Notes: generated by a model not told the origin, from the sequence alone. Counted from the first letter of the stretch, positions 32,088 to 45,200 are shown. The stretch is DNA of 64,000 bases from Steromphala cineraria (GCA_916613615.1 OU744730.1:32907315-32971314); one strand, 5' to 3'. Translations and numbers: made by a program.

Positions 32088-32515
32088 GCTACCCACCATG
32101 AGAAACCGGACCAAAATTCATTAAATAGAGTTTACAAAAATTATGGAAACGTTCGCTCCGGCATGTTGACATGAAGGCTAGTGCAATTTCCGGTTCTTAA
32201 AATTACGCTTAAAATCGTCCTTTTCTCTTTTCTCCGAATCAGGCACTATATATAGTTGCCGCCCAAGTTAATACCCATCCGACGCAATTGAGACGCTGAG
32301 ACGTGTTGTAAAACCTACACACATAATAATGATGTCACCGAAAGCGGCTACGTTAAAATCTATGGCACTTTTGCAGGGGTACTGTACTTTATTGTTGATT
32401 AAAACATGTAAATATGGTATAAAACTTTCGATGAAAGATTTTTCTACAAAGTGATGTATTTCTTTTCTCAATACATGAAACCTAATTTCATCACGAACCG
32501 TATGCAAGTATATGA
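32088..32515 (-). mobile_element. Dispersed repeat, family D (copy 2)
   Basis: Inverted copy of 15410-15890: on the minus strand it reads TATACTTGCATACGGTTCGT, then CATCACTTTGTAGAAAAATC, then TTTCGGTGACATCA, ending GAATTTTGGTCCGG. Between the two genes. Confidence 0.65.
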
Positions 32516-32667
32516 CAACGGGGCTTTAAATCCAATGATGGGGAGCAAATAGCGAAGAGATTAGCGAAGAGATTATATTTGAGTCACCGACCAATTAATT
32601 GATAACTCGGACACTATAATGTGTTGACTATAAAGAAACATTTAAGATTAACCGGGGCAAAGTCCGA

Positions 32668-32696
<29 letters not shown>
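32668..32696 (+). repeat. C29 homopolymer
   Basis: Twenty-nine consecutive C (G-run on the minus strand). The copy number may be an assembly approximation. Confidence 0.95.
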
Positions 32697-32698
<2 letters not shown>

Positions 32699-33577
32699 CT
32701 CACTTCGCCCCTTTGAGGGTAGCATGCGATTTGTGCATCATAGTAAATAATTAAAGCATTGAACTTTAAATGTCCTTATGCAATGAATAGGTGAAATATT
32801 TTTGTGTAATAGGTGCTCTAGGGTTTAATGTTGCGTTTTGTGTTTATATGAAATATTGGAATTCGGACATACTGTTTTTTCAACTTTTTGCAATGGTAAG
32901 TCTCCATCCTACGCTAACGATACAAACATGGAACACAACGTTTCTAAACGTTTGCTTTCATTTGTTGATAATGACAAACCCCGCCATTTGTCGATCGTTA
33001 AAGAGATATAAGGCTTGGTCACTTTGCCCCGACGGCGCGCTTTGCCCTGGTCTCCCCTATGATTTACAGTTTTGGTGACCCTATTTCCTCTAAACGGCTT
33101 GCTGAACCTTTGGATCCTATACCCTAAATTCGTCCGTTAAACATTATCTGCAGCTTTGGTATGTATGTATTTATTATATAATAAAAAATCTTAATGCTTA
33201 TGTACCAGCGTTGGTGGATATTGAGAAATAAAAATCTCGACTCTTGAACATTGGTAGCGGCTTCTTACTCAATTCTAGGTTGGCCCTTTACAACCTTTTC
33301 CTTTGAATGTTTGAGCAATTTCCATATCTGAATCGAAGACCGGTATCTAAAATCACATCGCCTACATACATAAATTTAAAAGTGGTGACCCTGTTGCCCC
33401 TTTTGCCCTTTTATCATTGTCTGCTCCAGAATCTCTATGCGTAGAATGCTGAAATGTTGTGTAGAGATGTAAAGATCGCCGATATTTCTAAAAGGAGCCT
33501 ATTGTTTTTAAATAAGTTGCCTGAGTATACGTTTTAAGAATTTAGATTGACAATGATGAAATGTCGCAAAATGTAAA
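32697..33577. other. Gene-free spacer with repeated CTTTGCCCC motifs
   Basis: CTTTGCCCC, CTTCGCCCC or close variants occur several times (32705-33415). No protein or RNA gene was recognised. Confidence 0.4.
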
Positions 33578-33583
33578 CATAAG

Positions 33584-33662
33584 TATGGTGGCTGATTTCT
33601 GCCATTCGAAAATGAGAAACACGAAATAGCGAAGGTGCGAATGGCAGAAATCAGCCACCATA
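33584..33662. mobile_element. 79-bp miniature element with 6-bp target duplication
   Basis: Perfect 25-bp arms (TATGGTGGCTGATTTCTGCC.. and its complement) separated by 29 bp, flanked on both sides by CATAAG (33578-33583 and 33663-33668). The flanking duplication shows insertion as a unit. The superfamily is not identifiable from so small an element. Confidence 0.8.
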
Positions 33663-34223
33663 CATAAGGGTGTTTGATTTCTGGATGACGTTTTTAATGA
33701 TTCTGGTGATCTGAAATGAACCAAATATCACATGTGAAAGGTTTTGTGACGTCATCGACAACGATGTGGCGTCACCGGCTTCTAATATGAAGTTGCTTAA
33801 TTTGAATGCAGCGGCTAGTAATATATTCCAAAAGTTGTTTAACGTTTTTTTACTTATTTTGACTTAGTTCATCAATTTCGATCATGAAAAGGAACTTTAT
33901 AATATGTCCATATGTTCTACATATGAAAACGCATCAATTCGGTCCTATAAGTTATAACTTATAATATTTTTCAATCGGGGAGTACAAAAAAATCAGCACT
34001 CAATATTTTAATTCATTAGTATGATATTAATATTTTACCTTAAAAACTTAAAATCACATAAAAGAAACACATTTAAGTCAATTTTTCATCATTTACACGT
34101 AAAGGTGCCAAGAAGCTTTTATATTCGCTGCTGCACAAATACGCTAATCTAAAAATTTCTTGGGGTTTACAAATATTGATTCCGGCGAAAAATAAACAAA
34201 TGGAAATGCAATGACAAAAAGCA

Positions 34224-34489
34224 CAGTCTAAGTAAACCTAGCCTCACTATTATCCGTTACACTGCTATACTGAGTCTAGAAAGGCTTGGTTGAGAGTAGC
34301 GTCAGCCCACGTGACCAAATTGACCAATCAGAACTGAGCTTACCAAGCCACAATAGTCTGCCTTCGCACGTATAACGTTGGAGGGTCATAGGTCGCAGAA
34401 AGGTCAGCTGACGCGACCCTCGACCAGACCTTTCTAGACTCAGTATAGCAGTGTAACGGATAATAGTGAGGCTAGGTTTACTTAGACTG
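34224..34489. mobile_element. Foldback miniature element, family B (copy 2), 9-bp target duplication
   Basis: Termini CAGTCTAAGTAAACCTAGCC and GGCTAGGTTTACTTAGACTG continue into arms of about 50 bp. The flanking direct repeat CAAAAAGCA (34215-34223 and 34490-34498) is 9 bp, a length seen in the Mutator/MULE superfamily. No transposase. Confidence 0.85.
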
Positions 34490-34498
34490 CAAAAAGCA

Positions 34499-35491
34499 TA
34501 CATTATCTGTATTATCATAAACTTTTTGAAACTACATACAAATTAAATATAAATCGTTTTATCATATATCAAATTGCCTCTGCATCAAGTTTTAGGACAA
34601 TTTCAAATTTGAACATTTAATGACTTATGAATTCAGATACCTGAAATAAAAACAGGTCTGAGTAACATACTATAGAACAACAACACCCTAGAACCATTAT
34701 TGACGTTTTGCAATTAACGCCGGTTACCTGGGTGACACATGTATATATCATGTTAATGACAACCATAATTGAGACATTACATATACAACAATGCAAACAT
34801 GGCAACACACTGTGTAGGTCCGTCCAATTAAAAATATATTGAGGCTAAATTAACCAATCAGTCATAATTTCATTTTCATTTCTTTATCATTTTGTATATA
34901 TCATGGAACATGATTGACTTGTTTACTAAAAATGTTTAACAAACACCTAAGGTAAGAAATTCATTTGGTTCATTTCATTGTTTATATTTTGACTTTTAGA
35001 AAAAGGGTTTATATGTGGCGTGTGCATTTGATCGTATAAATCTATTGTAGTCCGTTTAATGTAAAATAATTTTTCAGAATTGGCACGGACGTCAAATGTG
35101 TTTATCATTTTATATAAGGAAGAGCCACCAATCGAACTTCAAGTACCATGTTCAATAGACTTAAGGATACTAAACAACCTTCCATTTAAAACTATTTTAT
35201 TTTTATACGAATCATTCACAAATTTAATATTGCCTTAAAAATAATACTTGAGCTTAATATTGCAGGATAACTATTACACTGGAGTATAATACACGTGAGA
35301 GTAATAAATTGCAATATGACATCCATATAGTTATATGTCTGGTTCATAAAGTCGGTAATCGTTGCCATCTTGACGAGGAATAAGGATGACAGACGAAATG
35401 GCACCGTATATGAAATGTTAAAGTCATATCGAAAGTCTTAAATAAAATATGTCTGATACTTACTATTGGTGTTACACAGTATCATTAAGCT
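34499..35491. other. AT-rich gene-free spacer
   Basis: No supported feature. The short minus frames at 34617-34808 and 35216-35404 lack motifs and splice context. Confidence 0.4.
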
Positions 35492-35740
35492 TTAAAGGGG
35501 CAGAAGCACGTTTTTATGGGAATGAATGATGGGTGATGTCAGGAAAATTAGAATAAATAGTTCCAATTGAAAGACAATATATATAATTAAATTAAACAAG
35601 CAGTAATGAATCAAATATATACAGTAAAGTTCAACAAATGGATTCCTTTTTGTTACATAAAATGAATTAAAGGTGTTCACACAAAAATGTCCGTCAATGG
35701 ATTTTATGTCAATCTTTATAATTTGTGCTTTGGCTATGTT
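35492..35740 (+). mobile_element. Family A element, copy 3 (3' truncated)
   Basis: TTAAAGGGGCAGAAGCACG followed by the family interior to about 35736 (GTGCTTTGGCTATG), where similarity stops. The right terminus is missing. Confidence 0.75.
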
Positions 35741-35795
35741 CAATACGGATTCCCTGTGAAATGAGCGCTGGAGATGTTAAGTTTTCTTACATTAT

Positions 35796-35965
35796 TTAAA
35801 GGGACAGTTACACGTTTATACGTTTATGCTAAGTGTATCATTTTGATAGTGTCGAAAATCTCATTACACAAACCAATCATCAGTAGTCAGAGAACAATTT
35901 ATAAAGATTTACATAAAGTCCATTGGCGGCCATTTTGAGTCAGTACCTAATATTCATTTCGTGTA
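35796..35965 (-). mobile_element. Family A element, inverted partial copy
   Basis: TTAAAGGGACAGTTACACG, then ATTTTGATAGTGTCGAAAAT and CCATTGGCGGCCATTTTG, the reverse complement of the right half of the family. Together with the truncated left half at 35492 it suggests a head-to-head pair or a rearranged copy. Confidence 0.7.
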
Positions 35966-38399
35966 ATTTGTTCGAAATTAGTTTTAAACGTATAAGAGCG
36001 TAAGAGTATTTGAACAAAGAAAAGTGGATTCTTAATTACGTCATATGTTGACTCAATGACGTCACAAGAACTTTTATTACTTCACGACATTCCAAGATAC
36101 ATCGGTCTTTGTGTAAACTTGCAATAGAAAGAGGTGGCAATATTGTAGTTATACGCAGATGTTATAATAAGCATACGGCTTCTCCTGACAATAATTACAT
36201 CGTTAATCGACAATAAATCGGTAATATTAAATTTAACACGCACAAATCTATTTTCAATAAATCAAATATATCTTATTTGCCGTTAACTGAAAATATCGCA
36301 CATCAACTAAAATTACATCATAATATTATATGACACATTAAAATGAATTTTTGCTTTATGCATTGTAAATCATCTTCATCTTATTTTACGCATGAAGGGG
36401 TAACAAAGAAAATCATGTTACTACATTCTTTCATTGCCAAACAATAAAATACAAAGGAATTTTGTAAATACAGCTTTTGTATGTACATAACAAAGAGAAA
36501 CAATGTTTTTGAGAAGATATATTTTCATGAACGATTTATTTGGATTAAGGTAAGGTTATGTTTTTCATCATAATCTTTTATAAAGGAAACATTGCATTTA
36601 AGATGGTACAATTTAATTTGATATTTTTCAAATAGTTGAGAAACGATTCCTTTAATATGGACCTGAAGGGGGCCTTAAACTTATTTAAGAAAGGTAGGTT
36701 TCTGTGTAATTTAATTCAAATTCTGAAAAAAATTGAATTAAAAAACGTTTATATTGTTTTGTCCAAAGAGTGTTGTTTACATTAACTACATTAACAAACA
36801 GAATGAAATGCCTCAATTACCCTTCACGCGAGTTTATTACATGTTATTAAAATTGATAAGAATTTTGGATATCTTGATTTTTTGAAGAATTTTTGTGATA
36901 CTGGTTTCAATTGTAATTTGTAATTTCGTAAAAATTTAAATGAGCTTTAATATATTGCTTCTTTATAAAATATAAATGTTTGTATACATATGTATATGTT
37001 TAATAGTAATATAACATATGTACACGAATAAAAAAAATATCGTTTTATTCAAATAGGCAAATATCTTTGAAAGATGTAATCACGTCAAACAGGTATCTCA
37101 AATGGCTTTAAATAATAAAATGATAAATAAATCATAAGTCGTTTATTGTGTGTTATTTAATCTACTCGATGGCACATTGAATTCATGCCCTTTCATTCTT
37201 GGATTTGACTTGACCTTTTTATAGGGCCAATTTTATCTAAAAATAGTCATATAATTTGCTATAAACAGGTAGTTTATGATTCATGAACGATTCAGTCTTT
37301 GATTATATTTGATAGACACATAAAATTCATGTATATAAAAAAGCAATAAAAAACCGGAATTTTGACAATTTAGTCAAGCGTTTAGATAACCGAAACGTCT
37401 GAGTATTGAAGTATAGAAGCGATTGGGTAATGCACCAAAATCAGCTTTGATGGTATTCGCTTCCATATCTGAAAATAATTACATGTATAACTTTAACAAC
37501 AGCATTTGATCAGTTTCACCATATTGGAGCGTCCATGTGATGGGGATATATGCAGGATCACATTACTGTGTCGGTTTACAAAGGATGTTGAAGTACAAGG
37601 GTGTCGGTTAAGAGGGAGAACACTTTACAAATCGAGAGATGCATTTTTAGACATCGATTTATGCAGGGTCACCTTTTATGTACAACAGGGGTGCCGATTT
37701 AGTGGGAGAGGTGAAATAGAGGTGTGGGGATTTTAATTTTATGTTTAGGGTTACATGCATTACCACATTAATGCAATATAATTTTTAAAATGTCGGATTA
37801 TAAGGGTGTGAGACACAAACATTTCAATGTGTGAGGGCTTTGATATGAAAAGGATAACTGCATACCCCAGAAAGACCGGTTTACAAGGATTGTCGTATTA
37901 GAAAGGTATCTGCAGTTTTTGAGGGGGCTATTTGCAAATCGAAGTTTGATTGTTTTAATATGGTTACATGAATGCACCAGAAAAGAGTCGGAATACAAGG
38001 AATGTGGTTTATATTTTTAGATGTCTGTATGTTAAGCGAGTTAACTCGTCGACCTTGGAAGTTAGCTAGGAAAGGGAAGATGCGAAACATTATAGAGTTG
38101 TGAAGTCCATTTGTCAACATCTTCCCCCATCCTCATCCAGATCCCCCGACCCGTGTCTCACCTGGACAGGTATGATGTAACTGTCACCTGCCGCGTCTTG
38201 ATAAGCAAGGTCACCTGACATTGGTAACTCCTCACGTGCAAACCGACATGTTTGCAGGTGTAAAAGGGGCCATTTTGAAACTGTACTTCTTTTTATGATA
38301 TTTGTTTATGCAAAATGTACTATCCTCTGATGGTCAACATTCCGTTATTCATTCCGATTTGGCATTCTTGTTGTATTTAAGAAATTAACATAAACACAA
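35966..38399. other. AT-rich gene-free spacer upstream of gene 2
   Basis: No exon recognised. At 38158-38217 TCACCTG occurs three times at 26- and 27-bp spacing in a GC-richer patch. The upstream exon or promoter of STRA6-like gene 2 may lie here, but no start was identified. Confidence 0.4.
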
Positions 38400-38964
38400 T
38401 AGAGCCATGGGCTCTGTAGCTCATCAGGTTTTATATTCGATTTTGCTTTTGGGTGTGGCCAATGTAGTTCCCCTTAGTAGGGGCCACAGGGCCACCAAAG
38501 CTACAATTTATAATCCTCACTAGTCAAGGAGTCTGTACACATAGTTTCAGATTTCTAGGCCTTATGCTTCTGGAGAAGAAGATGAAAATTGTACTTAGAG
38601 GGCGTGGCTCCTGTGGTCCTTATAAGGGGCCACTGGGCCACTTAAGCTACAATTTATAATCCTCACTAGTCAAAGAGTCTGTACACAAAGTTTCAGCTTT
38701 CTATAGGCCTTATGCTTCTGGAGAAGAAGATGAAAATTGTACTTAGAGGGCGTGGCCCCTGTGATCCTTATTAGGGGCCACAGGGCCACTAAAGCTACAA
38801 TTTATAATCCTCACTAGTCAAGGAGTCTGTACACAATGTCTCAGCTTTCTAGGTCATATGGTTCTGGAGAAGATGTCGAAATTCCTCAAAGTTTACGGAC
38901 GGACGGACGCCGGAGACTATGCCATGCCATAACCCCATCTGGCCTTTAAGGCCAGATGGGCTAA
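38400..38964 (-). mobile_element. GCTCATCTGGCC-type repeat, family E (copy 2)
   Basis: Starts AGAGCCATGGGCTCTGTAGC and ends GGCCTTTAAGGCCAGATGGG followed by CTAA. It contains about three units of ~147 bp sharing CTACAATTTATAATCCTCAC and CTTATGCTTCTGGAGAAGA, and ends with GGACGGACGGACG. Opposite orientation to 17506-17908. Confidence 0.8.
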
Positions 38965-39207
38965 ACATTTTAAATGGATAGCGGGATAGTAAACTGTAAA
39001 CGCAACAGTGCGATGTCATCCCCGTAAAATAAACTTGGATCTTGGCATATCTTGCACAGTGCAAGGTGTGTGCAAGTTCTAGAACACAAGCAAGTGAGCT
39101 ACTTCAATTGTGTTAAAATGGAACGATTTATAGCAATGACAAAAACATGACAAAACATTTACAATGTATAGAAAACGATAAGGAGAAAAGCAAAACAATT
39201 GACAGGA

Positions 39208-39227
39208 ATGGGCATCTTTTTATACTC
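39208..39227 (+). CDS. STRA6-like: Candidate start micro-exon of STRA6-like gene 2
   Basis: ATG with G at -3 and +4, six codons plus two bases, then GTACAA. Joined to 39333 across a 105-nt intron it reads MGIFLYSHLFVKLS. Phase and context fit, but the donor is weak and gene 1 has no counterpart. Confidence 0.3.
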
Positions 39228-42200
39228 GTACAAATTCTCATTAAAAATAATCAACGGGCAGTGAAGTGTTTGGAATAAAGTTTCTGTTTAGTTTGAGAAA
39301 ATCAAATAACTATTATCATTATTATTTTTCAGACATTTGTTCGTCAAGCTGAGCAAACCAGTGATTGTAGAAGAATGCCATCCTACCATAACATTAGAGG
39401 ACTTCTCCAACGCTACAGTCATACCAGCTGTAATTATATTATAAGTTACTCCATTGACAACATAAACAAGTCTTCCAAATTTCCTAATTTATCTAAAGAA
39501 GGTCATAAATTTCATATATCTACCCCATACAATATTTACCAAGCACAAACCTCCAGCGGCCATTTTTGTGTGAATTTACACTACTTAAAGTAGCGAAATG
39601 GATTATTGTAGCTAAGCAGAACATTGTAAGTTCTTTCAGTTATGTTTCATTTACAATTTAATTCATTTCGTTTTCTAGGGGCCATTTTGTTGTCTTGTGT
39701 ATCTGTCAACATTGTCAAGCTTTCTGAAAGTCATACCGTAATAGAGAGACCGTTGTTAAAATATGTCCGTCCAATTTTCAGCTTCTCATCGTTCTGGTTG
39801 CCAGTCTACTACAGAGGAGGAAGAACCGAACCTGGGGACAAACATGTTCCAGACGACCGGGGATACCCGTGTAAGTCTTAAAGGGGCAGTAGCACTTTTT
39901 AGGGGAAAATAATGTGATGTCAGGAAAATGAAAATAAATGGTTCCATTTGAAAGACAATGTATTTAAGCTAAATGGAGCAGTAATAAGTCAAATATTTAA
40001 CGTAAAGTTTAGCCATGCGATTCCTTTTTCTTACACAAAATGAATTAATGGTGTTTACATAAAATGGCCGCCAATGAATTTTATGAGAATCTTCATAGTT
40101 CGTCCTCTGACTATGGATGATTGGCTTGTGTAATAAGATTTTTGACAAAATCAAAATAATACATTGAGCATTAACTTACAATTATCAGTGAAAATTTTGA
40201 GATATAAAATTATCAAAAAACGTCCTACTGCCCCTTCAACACATAAATATGAATTAAAAAAGGGAAATCATTAACAAAATACGACGTGTGATAAACATCA
40301 TTTCAATGTTAATGTAATAATTTTAGAGATAACAGTCAATGAATATATATAGATATGAGAAAAGATGGTGTCTTAACAGAAAAGGTACCTGATGTAGACA
40401 TATGTATATGAATACTTATATATTGTATATACATGTATATGGTGGCGATTTTTCTTGCAATCACCCCAAATGTCTTTGGAAAACGATAAAATCAAGCTCT
40501 GTTTAAACCATTCCTATTTCAATGTATAAGCCTGCCATAATTGTTTTTATCTAAATACGTTTCAAATGATGTCAGATACAATGTATAACATTGATTTCAC
40601 CTCACCAACGACAGTAATTGCCAGGCAAAAAGCACAAATAACCACCTTTGCTTCTAAATAATATTTGAAGTTAAAAAATATAAACTGAATAAATAAATAA
40701 ATGTTCATGTTTCATAACACATATTCAATGTAAACTTTATTCATAATTGTCAGACATGACCTATCTTAATATTTCTAACATCAAAAATTGTCTCGTTTAA
40801 GTGACATTCAGTATATCATACGTTGAAACTTCATTTACAAACATAATATATCATACGTCTGTTTGTTTCATATCATGATAAGTCTTTGTGAGTTCTAGGA
40901 CACATGCCGTCTCTATATTGACGCTAGCAGCTGATTTGTCTTTATTGAACTTGGTGCAGCGCAATCGATCAATGTTTTCTATCACTATCCAATCTTGTTG
41001 CAATCATTGATAGTATTCGAGAAGGCCAAACACTTCGTTCTTACATGATAACATCAATCGATCTATGTGGGCACTTTTTTCAAATAAAAAAAAAACGAAT
41101 TTGATTTCAAAGGATTCCATTCTTACATGGATAACTTACAATTTTCCGATGGATTATGAAAAAAAAAGATTAAAATGAGAAACGGGGAAATTCTCTAATC
41201 ATTCTCAACCAATCCATATTGCCATCCGATGCTAGGCGAAATTGCAATTGTCTTGCGAGATGCTTTAATTTTTTACTTTCCAATGTAACATTGTTCCAAT
41301 TGCTCTTATAATTCTCGAAACAGTAAAATGATAAAAAATTATGATTAATAATATTGATAAAGAAGGTTTTTAACGAGCAATATCTTAATACTTTTTGCAA
41401 CAGTAATATGATGTTATATTATCATTATTAATGGTTATGAATTATGAGGATTTTTTAATTGGCAATATTTTGTATACTTTTTGAAACAGTACAATTATTA
41501 AAAACATTATTATGATTAATGATAATGATACATACAACCATTTAACCCTTCCTGCGGTGCTGCAGGCCTGTAAACCTCCTGGACGGCTATGAAGACAGAT
41601 TCGTCTACGCTGCAGCATTTGGTTCTACTGCTACTAACTGTCTCACTCTACTCAGCTACCACTTCTACTTACCCGAGGCAGTAGAATCTACTCGAAGTAA
41701 GCTTCATGTCTACAAATAGAAAGTAGTCAACAAAGACAAAAGTCCGACAATTAGTACTTTTCAAAACGTACATCGATGGTTTAAAGAAAGAAGTAGTGAA
41801 AATTGTTTTGGGTTTTTTTTAATTTTGCAAAATGACATCTTTTGACTAAATCCTGTAACTCCCAATTCAGAGGGAAGGCCTTCAGAGCAAAATATTTGGA
41901 ATTTACGACGAATGTTGGAGAAATTCTATGCCCTATTCCCTGATTAATATCACCGTAATGTATGACGAATGTTGGATGATAACATATATACATAACTCTG
42001 CGTATTAAATTTTACTACCACCAGAAAAAACGAAAAATCACATCCAAATTATTATTTCACCTATTGACAAGGCGAGGGTTCAACGGGTTCAACCTTAAAG
42101 TTTGTCATATACAGGAGATTTGTTTCTAAAATATCCAAAAGAGGGGCTGGTTGATCCCCCTCCCCTTTGAATCCCCCACTGTATAACTAATCTAATGTGT

Positions 42201-45200
42201 TTTACAGTTCTGTACGCGATGTGGTCTGTGACTATCATGTGTATAGACTACTACCCGTTCTTCGCCTGTATCTCTCACAGGAGGAGCGTCATCTGGTCTC
42301 TAGTGGGAGCAGTCTACTCCAGCCTCTGGTCAGTTCACAATAAGCTTGGAGATTCTTTCTATGTTTTTTTTTATTTTATAGATACGAAATTTCCATTAAT
42401 ATACTTGATTTTCTTCAATTGTTTGTATTTTCTTGATTGTCTGTATTTTTCCATTCCATTTTAATTTTAGAAAGTATTTCTATGGATTTTTTTTCATTTA
42501 ATGAATATGAAATATCCATTCATTTACTTGATTTTCTTCAATTATTTATATGTTATTCAATGTCTGTATTTTCCATTCCATTGATATATCCAAAAGCTGT
42601 CTTGAGTTTTTCTTTCATCGTTTGTATTTTCTCGATTGTCTGTATTTTCCATCCCATTGATATATCCAAAAAGCTGTCTTGAATTTTTCTTCAATCGTTT
42701 GTATTTTCTCGATAGTCTGTATTTTCGATTCTATTAATATATCCAAAAAGCTGTTTTGTGTCTTGAGTTCAACGTTCTTCGAATTCCTAAATTGGTGTGA
42801 ACGTCCTCAGGATCAAAGGATCTTCGTACGTTTGAGAGTAAAGGAAGAACTCGAAAGCTCATTAAAGTATGTCTTAACAAGACGTTTATGGAATATGATC
42901 GGAAGACACGTGGATCAACTGTGTGATGGTGTAGAGATGAAGGCCTCACACCGAAATGTTTGAATTATTTTGATTTGATCGTTTGAAAGTTCTCGCAATT
43001 TTTTCAAGTATACACATGCACAAAACGAAATTATATGGGTTTTTTTCCAAAATAAGGTCAACACTACGACTGTATATCTTGATATAGCCAGTTTCATATT
43101 CAAAATCATTATAAGTACCGGTGCTACCGTTTGAGAGGAACATGATGTACCATCTTGCTTTTATTTCCATTCCAGGTTTGCTGTTAACCTCCTATCTGCC
43201 ATAGAATGCTCGGACCCTTCAGACTGGGTAGGCTTATCAACCATTTACCTACTTATAAAACGAAATAAACTAAAAAGATTAACGGCCTTCCATTTTTTCA
43301 TATTTTTGCAACATATGGAACATTTCATGTACCACAGAATTTCTCAATATTGAAAAAAGGGGTGGGCCTGAACTCTTTTTGATGAGTATATAGCTTCATA
43401 TGAGTACAATATTCTAGGGTACAAAATACAACAGATTGTACGGCTACAATCGATTGCAATCAATGCTAAAAGAATGGGTTACAATCAGTCTGATTAAAAT
43501 CGACCGTACTACGAGGAATAAAATATCAAAAATATTCTCTCTATCGGGACTCGAACCAGCCAGAACATCCTACGAGAGGAAAGCCGGGCTGGTTGAAGTT
43601 CAAACCCCACTAGAGACAATATTTTTACACTTTTTTCCCTCGATTCACAGTCGACTTTAATCAGACTGGGTTTACAATCGATCGTAACTTTATAAGTGCT
43701 TTGTGGAACGGCACTCTGTTATATATTACAGTTATTTCAAGATATGATTTTACATCTAAGTTTTTAATCTCTGTTCTCTGTTACTGTCGAACCTTAATTT
43801 AATGAGCCTTTTTTGAACGTCACTTTACCTACAGTTGATCCCAGGCCAACCCGTCATTATTCAACTTCCGGTTCTTGTCTGTTTGGCCTGTCTCGTCTTC
43901 GTCTTTCTCTTCCGGGTCATAGAGGTCACCAAAAGACTGGTGAGTGTACGGCTTCCACTTATCGAAATGAACCTATAATCAAATCTCGTTCAAATGCAAA
44001 CTTCTGATAATACCATCCTAAAGAATTCGATCTGTTCTTTGTTCGATTAAACTATTTCAAATTATGTTGTGTAACCACATGATTAAATGCATTTCATTTG
44101 AATGAAGATCTTACATATTATTTCTAGGTTGAAGTGTCTTGCTGACCACCTCAAATTTGGAGATATAACTGATGTATTTGTACCATTTCCATGTCTTATC
44201 GAAATTATTATCCAGGAAAAGGAATTTCGAGTTCCTGCCCTTATGTATACCTCTTCCAAATAACTTTTCAAATACTCGTAGTTCCTATTCAGATGACTAA
44301 ATGAAAATTCTGATAATGAGTTGGATCTCAGTTTTCATTTCTAGCTCTTCATATATTCATATATTCTTCATTTTCAAAATGTTCATCCCAGATGACAAGG
44401 GAAGACAGCGAGCCATGTTGCTGGTTCAGCAGTATGAAAACAGACCCGACACAGGCACATCTCACACTGCATGTTAAGCGACTCTTCAAGAAATATAAAC
44501 ATGACAGGGTTAGTGCAAGGTGAGAAGAAGAAGTCTCTGGGTGAAAATTTAGAGTTAATATCGAAATAGGAGTTCAATATAGTGAGTGAATTATTGTTTT
44601 ACTCCGCTTGGGCAATATTGCAGCTATAAGCGGCGTAGAGTTCAATATAAAGGAACTACTAGATATCATGATATGAATGTCCTACTAAAATATTTCGTGT
44701 GGGATCAAAATCTCAGGTAAAGGTTAGTCAGCTTCCTGTATGGCCATTGTTGGTTCTATTGCCTGTGGGTGCGGGTTTGAATCCCGCAAGTGAATCTAGC
44801 CGGAAAAGGATTCAAGGATTCGCACCATTGCATAAAGTGTGATCTCAAATTCAATGTCACATCTAAGGATAAGGCCAATATTTAAACTGGCCGTTGGAAG
44901 GGCATCGCACGTAAAAATAGAAATTGCCCGCTCTGTGACTCAACAACAATAGCAGATGAATTTAATTATTTTTTCCGATGTTTAACTTTTGCTGATATGA
45001 GAAAAAATTACATACAGGAACATGTATGATGTGTTTTCCTAACATTCATAAAATGAAAATGCCGATGTGTTCTAAGACTTTCAGTTACCAAACATATGTC
45101 AAAATTTATATCAATGGTAAACTCTGTACTGAAAAAAAAGCCTGATAAACTTGAGCAGGGTCCGGGTGAAAGGGCTGGTCAGTTCGAGATGTTGCTTCAG

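Noticed and set aside
39642..39881. 79-residue frame overlapping exon 2 of gene 2, with a hydrophobic N-terminal stretch
   Set aside because: The phase does not join to either neighbour. The alternative frame from 39782 matches exon 2 of gene 1 and splices cleanly.
42195..42963. Chain of open frames downstream of exon 4 of gene 2
   Set aside because: Created by a 77-bp tandem repeat in the intron; only 42208-42328 is supported as coding.
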